Shown here piece after piece: positions 60,924 through 64,000 of a stretch of 64,000 nucleotides of DNA (positions are counted from its first letter, which is position 1; each line of letters begins with the position of its first letter). The position numbers and the translations under genes are program-made. The notes below the pieces were generated by a model. It was not told the DNA's origin and made no database searches. It saw only the letters and a list, made by a program, of their open reading frames with translations. Where the stretch lies: positions 62,001 to 126,000 of the forward strand of contig NZ_BIME01000007.1 in assembly GCF_004000925.1 (NCBI RefSeq), given 5' to 3'. This DNA is from Paenibacillus illinoisensis NBRC 15959. Its GTDB lineage: Bacteria; Bacillota; Bacilli; Paenibacillales; Paenibacillaceae.

Positions 60924-62195
60924 TTATTTTGCGGACATGGACTTAAGCACATGTTTGGATAGTGTATCATCCTGAATGGTGTAGAGGACACCATTGACAT
61001 ACGTTGAAGGACTTATAATAGAAGGAACCGAAGCACTGGCTGTGTACACATGCACGTCTTCCAGGGTTTTGGGGTCCACAATATAACCTGTTTTGGCAAA
61101 ATCAAGTTGATACTGTCCACCCTGTGTCCGCTTCACTTGCATCAGCACAGGCTGTTGATCTTTGAACGTGCGCTCGGTTACTTTGCCTTTCATGTTGTAC
61201 AGCTCCAGCTTGGAACCTGTAAACAGGGTATATCCGTCGCCTGCTGTCTGAATGAAGGCATTACCTGGAATGCTGCGTCCCCAAGCGAGCTTGCCATCTT
61301 CTCCGAAGCCCATGAGTTTGTTGCCCGTGTTCTCAAAGTTGGCACGCATGATGACGGAGCCATCGTTCAGTATGGCAAGTGACTCACCACCGCCGTCTCC
61401 CTGCGTGTTTGCATTGCTCGGGAATTGATAGAAGGACAGGCGAGTGAGCGAACGATCATAGATCTCCACTTTGGGATTCGCTGCAGGCTGCCAGTAACTG
61501 CCGACTTTGATTCGTTTGCTCGCATCTACCACAATGCGGTCACTGCCTGCCTGGAGCACAGCACCATTAATCGTCTTTTCGGTAATCAGCTTGCCCTTCT
61601 TGTCATAAAGCGAGATAGCGGTTCGAACCGAACCGTTGGACTGTGCACCTTGACTGGAAGCGACTAGCAAGGTTTCGTCATCGAGAAGATACAGATCGGA
61701 AGGCGCATTTACCGTTCTGACCCAATTCGTTTTACCGGATGTGTTAAATGAGTATACTTTCTTGGTTCCATCCGAATATTCCATATATACATAGGCTGTG
61801 CCGTAACTGGTGTATATTGAATCGGAGTAGGTCGTATACGGCCCGCTTTTCTCATGAAAAATATAATTCCATTTCACTTTGCCGGTTGTCGCATCCAGGG
61901 CCTGAAGTGTATCCAACTGCCAGGCCAGCGTTGTGGCACTACTTGTTTTGGTCACAGGCTGGGAGGAATGTACGTATACCAGGTTTTTGGCAGGGACAGC
62001 GTTGATCTCCTTAACCAGAACGTCTTTCTCCGTGTTGACTTGGGATTGCATCAGTGAAGGCGAAGTCCAAGCAGGTTTGGGAAGCGGCTCACTCTGTACT
62101 GCAGCATAACCCGTTGTATTCATACTGAAGAGGAGCACGCCGCTGAGTAGCAGAGCTGCCCATGTTTTGGTATTGCGTTTGTTTAATGTAAGCAA
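60924..62195 (-). CDS. Secreted PQQ-like beta-propeller repeat protein
   Basis: A 423-residue exported protein. Signal peptide: basic stretch, hydrophobic core (WAALLLSGVLLFSMNTTG) and AYA-like cleavage near YAAVQ. The mature part has repeated WD/PQQ-like strand motifs (for example LQALDATTGKVKWNYIF, VYSFNTSGKTNWVRTV, FGEDGKLAWGRSI), suggesting a beta-propeller. Function unknown; possibly a scaffold or envelope protein. AAAGGTGG about 8 bases upstream fixes the TTG at 62195; the more distant TTG at 62222 overlaps that site. Confidence 0.8.
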   Translation of the reverse strand: MLTLNKRNTKTWAALLLSGVLLFSMNTTGYAAVQSEPLPKPAWTSPSLMQSQVNTEKDVLVKEINAVPAKNLVYVHSSQPVTKTSSATTLAWQLDTLQALDATTGKVKWNYIFHEKSGPYTTYSDSIYTSYGTAYVYMEYSDGTKKVYSFNTSGKTNWVRTVNAPSDLYLLDDETLLVASSQGAQSNGSVRTAISLYDKKGKLITEKTINGAVLQAGSDRIVVDASKRIKVGSYWQPAANPKVEIYDRSLTRLSFYQFPSNANTQGDGGGESLAILNDGSVIMRANFENTGNKLMGFGEDGKLAWGRSIPGNAFIQTAGDGYTLFTGSKLELYNMKGKVTERTFKDQQPVLMQVKRTQGGQYQLDFAKTGYIVDPKTLEDVHVYTASASVPSIISPSTYVNGVLYTIQDDTLSKHVLKSMSAK

Positions 62196-62453
62196 GTTAT
62201 AAACCACCTTTCTTCGGTTCAAAATAGAACCGATTGTTGAATTCTACCATTTAATCCAGTTGGAATTCAACCTGAGAGACTGTAACCTTTTATCCGTGAT
62301 GTATCATATTATCTATGTTTGCTGAAGTGTAACGGTTACAGGGAATTCATCTTCTTCCGAACCGGGTAGAAGTTTGTTATATTAAGTGCGGTAATCATGG
62401 TTAATTCTAACCTAGGCACGATTCAGACAGAGGAATGTACAAGGAGAACAGAC

Positions 62454-63050
62454 ATGAATTGGAATGACAACTTAACCCCTTGGGTAATTGGATTGATCGC
62501 TGTACTGTTGCTGCTGGCCTGGGTAATTCGGCGATTCATCCGGCGGGGACAGCGTATACGCAGTGAAGCCAACCCTCGCAAGATTTCAATCAAGGACATC
62601 GATAAAATGGAAGATGGTTCGGAGTTTGAGTTGTACCTCTTTCATTTGTTTCAACAGCTCGGATACGAAGAAGTTCACAAGACGACCAGCAGCCGTGACT
62701 TCGGAGCGGATCTTGTGTTTACGGACCGGCTGGGCAGACGTAATGTGATTCAGGCCAAACGATATGGAGCGAATCATCCGGTTGGTTTGAGTGCCGTGCA
62801 GGAGATTTACACCTCGATGCGTTATTATGAAGCAGACCGCTCAATCGTTCTGACTTCAGCGAGGTACACGGAAGCCTGCCGAACCCTGGCTGCGGTCAAC
62901 GGTGTAAAGCTGCTGGACCGGGAAGATCTGATGGATCTGATTGTCCTGTTCAAGTCGAGAAGAGTGGAAGAAGCCATGGAGCTCATTGAAGAAGATGATC
63001 AGGAACCGGTAGAAACGTGGCAATCGAGACGAAAACGAACTACACGCTAG
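62454..63050 (+). CDS. Membrane-tethered Mrr-type restriction endonuclease-like protein
   Basis: A 198-residue protein with one N-terminal transmembrane helix (VIGLIAVLLLLAWVIRRFI, about residues 11-29) and a cytoplasmic Mrr-cat PD-(D/E)xK domain (about residues 55-150). The catalytic set is visible: Glu in GSEFELYLFHLF, Asp in RDFGADLVF and the QAKR motif in NVIQAKRYG. Mrr enzymes cleave modified DNA; membrane-tethered relatives are common in Firmicutes and have no proven role. The ATG at 62454 follows AAGGAG. No methyltransferase lies near. A charged acidic/basic tail ends the protein. Confidence 0.85.
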   Translation: MNWNDNLTPWVIGLIAVLLLLAWVIRRFIRRGQRIRSEANPRKISIKDIDKMEDGSEFELYLFHLFQQLGYEEVHKTTSSRDFGADLVFTDRLGRRNVIQAKRYGANHPVGLSAVQEIYTSMRYYEADRSIVLTSARYTEACRTLAAVNGVKLLDREDLMDLIVLFKSRRVEEAMELIEEDDQEPVETWQSRRKRTTR

Positions 63051-63076
63051 AGTTCTAAATTAGAAATACATTAATC

Positions 63077-63096
63077 AGGCCCGATTGGGCCTTTTT
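63077..63096 (+). terminator. Terminator of the Mrr-like gene
   Basis: AGGCCC-GATT-GGGCCT followed by TTTTT. Confidence 0.85.
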
Positions 63097-63185
63097 ACGA
63101 GGAAATTAGGCAGGGTTCACCTTCACTTGCATGCCTGCACATGATATATTGAGTGTATTCAACCAAAGGAGAGTGTATATCCATT

Positions 63186-63416
63186 ATGGCACGTACCCAA
63201 ACACAAAAAGCATTACGCAGAGCAGAGCGCTCAGGACAATATTGTCCCGAACAGAGCCGAAGAGTAAACGAAAATTATGGTGCATTATCCCAACATGTTC
63301 GACTCATGCCAACCAAACAAGAAAAACTGCAAAAGGTCAAACACAAGAAGCGGATCATCCAGGATGGTGGTGCTTCTTTTTATTTTGTCCACGGGACGTG
63401 CGGCAAGGGCGCTTAA
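63186..63416 (+). CDS. Small basic conserved protein (YqkK-like)
   Basis: A 76-residue basic protein, beginning MARTQTQKALRRAERSGQY and with PTKQEKLQKVKHKKR in the middle. The ordering resembles the short Bacillus YqkK family, which begins with a similar TQ-QKALR segment and has a PT-x-EK-x-K motif. Function unknown; the high Lys/Arg content suggests nucleic-acid contact. AAGGAG is about 14 bases before the ATG, a little far. The C-terminal tail SFYFVHGTCGKGA is not typical of the family. Confidence 0.6.
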   Translation: MARTQTQKALRRAERSGQYCPEQSRRVNENYGALSQHVRLMPTKQEKLQKVKHKKRIIQDGGASFYFVHGTCGKGA

Positions 63417-63542
63417 TGAATGTTTTACTTAACGCTTTGGTTGGATTGCTTCATTGAAGACTGATAAAATGGAAAAATAGGACAAACTGTAAAATCGTAA
63501 ATGCGAACCATGAATCCTGTGAGAAAGGACGAATGAACCATC

Positions 63543-64000
63543 ATGACTACAACCCTGCGCACGACAAAGGCAGCTGTTCGGCGCTTTTTGCTGCATACAC
63601 AATTGCTGCTGGAACGCTGGCCAGCAGAATCGGGATCGTCCGGACCGGATCAGGTTATGCGTCTGATTCGTACGTTAGGCTGCGTGCAGATCGATCCGGT
63701 TGCAGCAGTGACCGGCAATCAGCATTTGGTTCTGGGTGCCCGCGATCCGGGGTACGATCCTGCATATTTACATACATTGCTCCGTGAGCACAAGGTATTT
63801 GAGTATTTTGCCAATGCCGCATGTGTCATCCCGATGGAGGACTACGCGTACTTCGAACCTGTGCGTGCAAGATTAAGGGAACGGCTTAATCCATCCCTCC
63901 AGGGTCTGGAAATAACCGTACAGCATGTTCTGCAGCGTCTTGCAGAGGAAGGACCGCTACCCTCCAAAGCATTTCGTGCGGTTGAACGAGTCAGTGGTTA
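63543..64000 (+). CDS. Winged-helix DNA glycosylase, YcaQ/AlkX-like (partial)
   Basis: The first 152 codons of a protein that runs off the window edge. It starts MTTTLRTTKAAVRRFLLHTQ, then GCVQIDPVAAVTGNQHLVLGARDPGYD (the (V/L)Q-x-DP pattern typical of the HTH_42 family, cited in part) and YFANAACVIPMEDYAYF. This family includes interstrand-crosslink DNA glycosylases such as E. coli YcaQ. The ATG has only AAAGGACGA at a loose distance. An overlapping ORF in another frame at 63533 is a shadow. Full length and C-terminal motifs are outside the window. Confidence 0.8.
   Translation, partial: MTTTLRTTKAAVRRFLLHTQLLLERWPAESGSSGPDQVMRLIRTLGCVQIDPVAAVTGNQHLVLGARDPGYDPAYLHTLLREHKVFEYFANAACVIPMEDYAYFEPVRARLRERLNPSLQGLEITVQHVLQRLAEEGPLPSKAFRAVERVSG

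Noticed and set aside
63533-63787. 84-codon ORF at the right end
   Set aside because: It overlaps the YcaQ-like coding frame, which alone shows family motifs and continues to the window edge.

Overview
The window looks like chromosomal DNA of a Paenibacillus-type Firmicute. The signs are strong AGGAGG-type ribosome binding sites, frequent TTG and GTG starts, Bacillus-style regulation (GlcT antitermination, tandem glycine riboswitch, yybP-ykoY riboswitch, cre-like CcpA boxes, SigW- and SigB-like promoters) and a membrane AraC regulator next to an LplABC-like sugar importer with a GH105 enzyme. No rRNA, tRNA, insertion sequence, prophage or CRISPR array was seen. Genus is inferred from gene content only.

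Layout. 0.2-1.6 kb: KGG-repeat stress protein and membrane acyltransferase (minus). 1.8-7.1 kb: kdgK-eda, a membrane-anchored alpha/beta hydrolase, a HAD phosphatase, a sirtuin and an aldo/keto reductase. 7.2-12.1 kb: AraC regulator divergent from the Leloir operon galK-galE-galT. 12.4-14.3 kb: a flavin-type PPOX protein behind a Fur-like box, then an iron alcohol dehydrogenase. 14.5-16.6 kb: nfeD2-floT from a SigW-type promoter. 16.8-22.0 kb: glcT, ptsG (RAT/terminator leader), ptsH, ptsI. 22.3-27.5 kb: gcvT-gcvPA-gcvPB (minus) under a tandem glycine riboswitch, with gcvH divergent. 27.9-33.1 kb: mtlA-mtlR-mtlF-mtlD. 33.1-35.5 kb: a CWC zinc-ribbon-like protein and a Smr-less MutS2 paralogue behind a long leader. 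36.0-44.8 kb: YesS-like regulator, two permeases, two paralogous solute-binding lipoproteins and a GH105 hydrolase. 45.0-50.3 kb: two pullulanases. 50.5-55.2 kb: L25/Ctc, an unknown protein, a WYL regulator with a HIRAN-like protein, a GT4 glycosyltransferase and a small membrane protein. 55.2-59.6 kb: Mn-riboswitch-controlled TerC protein, then rtcB plus an AAA ATPase behind a second leader. 59.9-64.0 kb: YeaQ/GlsB-type protein, msrA, secreted beta-propeller protein, membrane-tethered Mrr nuclease, a small conserved basic protein and the start of a YcaQ-like glycosylase cut by the window edge.

Metabolic logic. Most of the window handles carbohydrate. PTS glucose and mannitol uptake share HPr and enzyme I. 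Galactose enters by the Leloir pathway. Rhamnogalacturonan fragments are imported and opened by GH105, and the resulting ketouronate can drain through KdgK and Eda. Cre-like boxes before kdgK, galK, mtlA, the YesS-like regulator and the ABC operon suggest shared catabolite control.

Most interesting observation. The MutS2-like gene (33467-35476, minus) lacks the C-terminal Smr domain. Its ~375-nt leader has a promoter, a 7-codon ORF with a strong ribosome binding site whose last codons pair perfectly (12 bp) with a downstream segment, a possible second ORF, and two intrinsic terminators. The pairing segment can instead pair with the first terminator. This is the architecture of ribosome-stalling attenuators that control antibiotic-resistance genes, here placed before a MutS2-family ATPase, a family recently tied to rescue of stalled ribosomes. 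The rtcB-AAA pair also has a short-ORF/terminator leader, so two putative translation- or RNA-repair loci appear to be attenuator-controlled.
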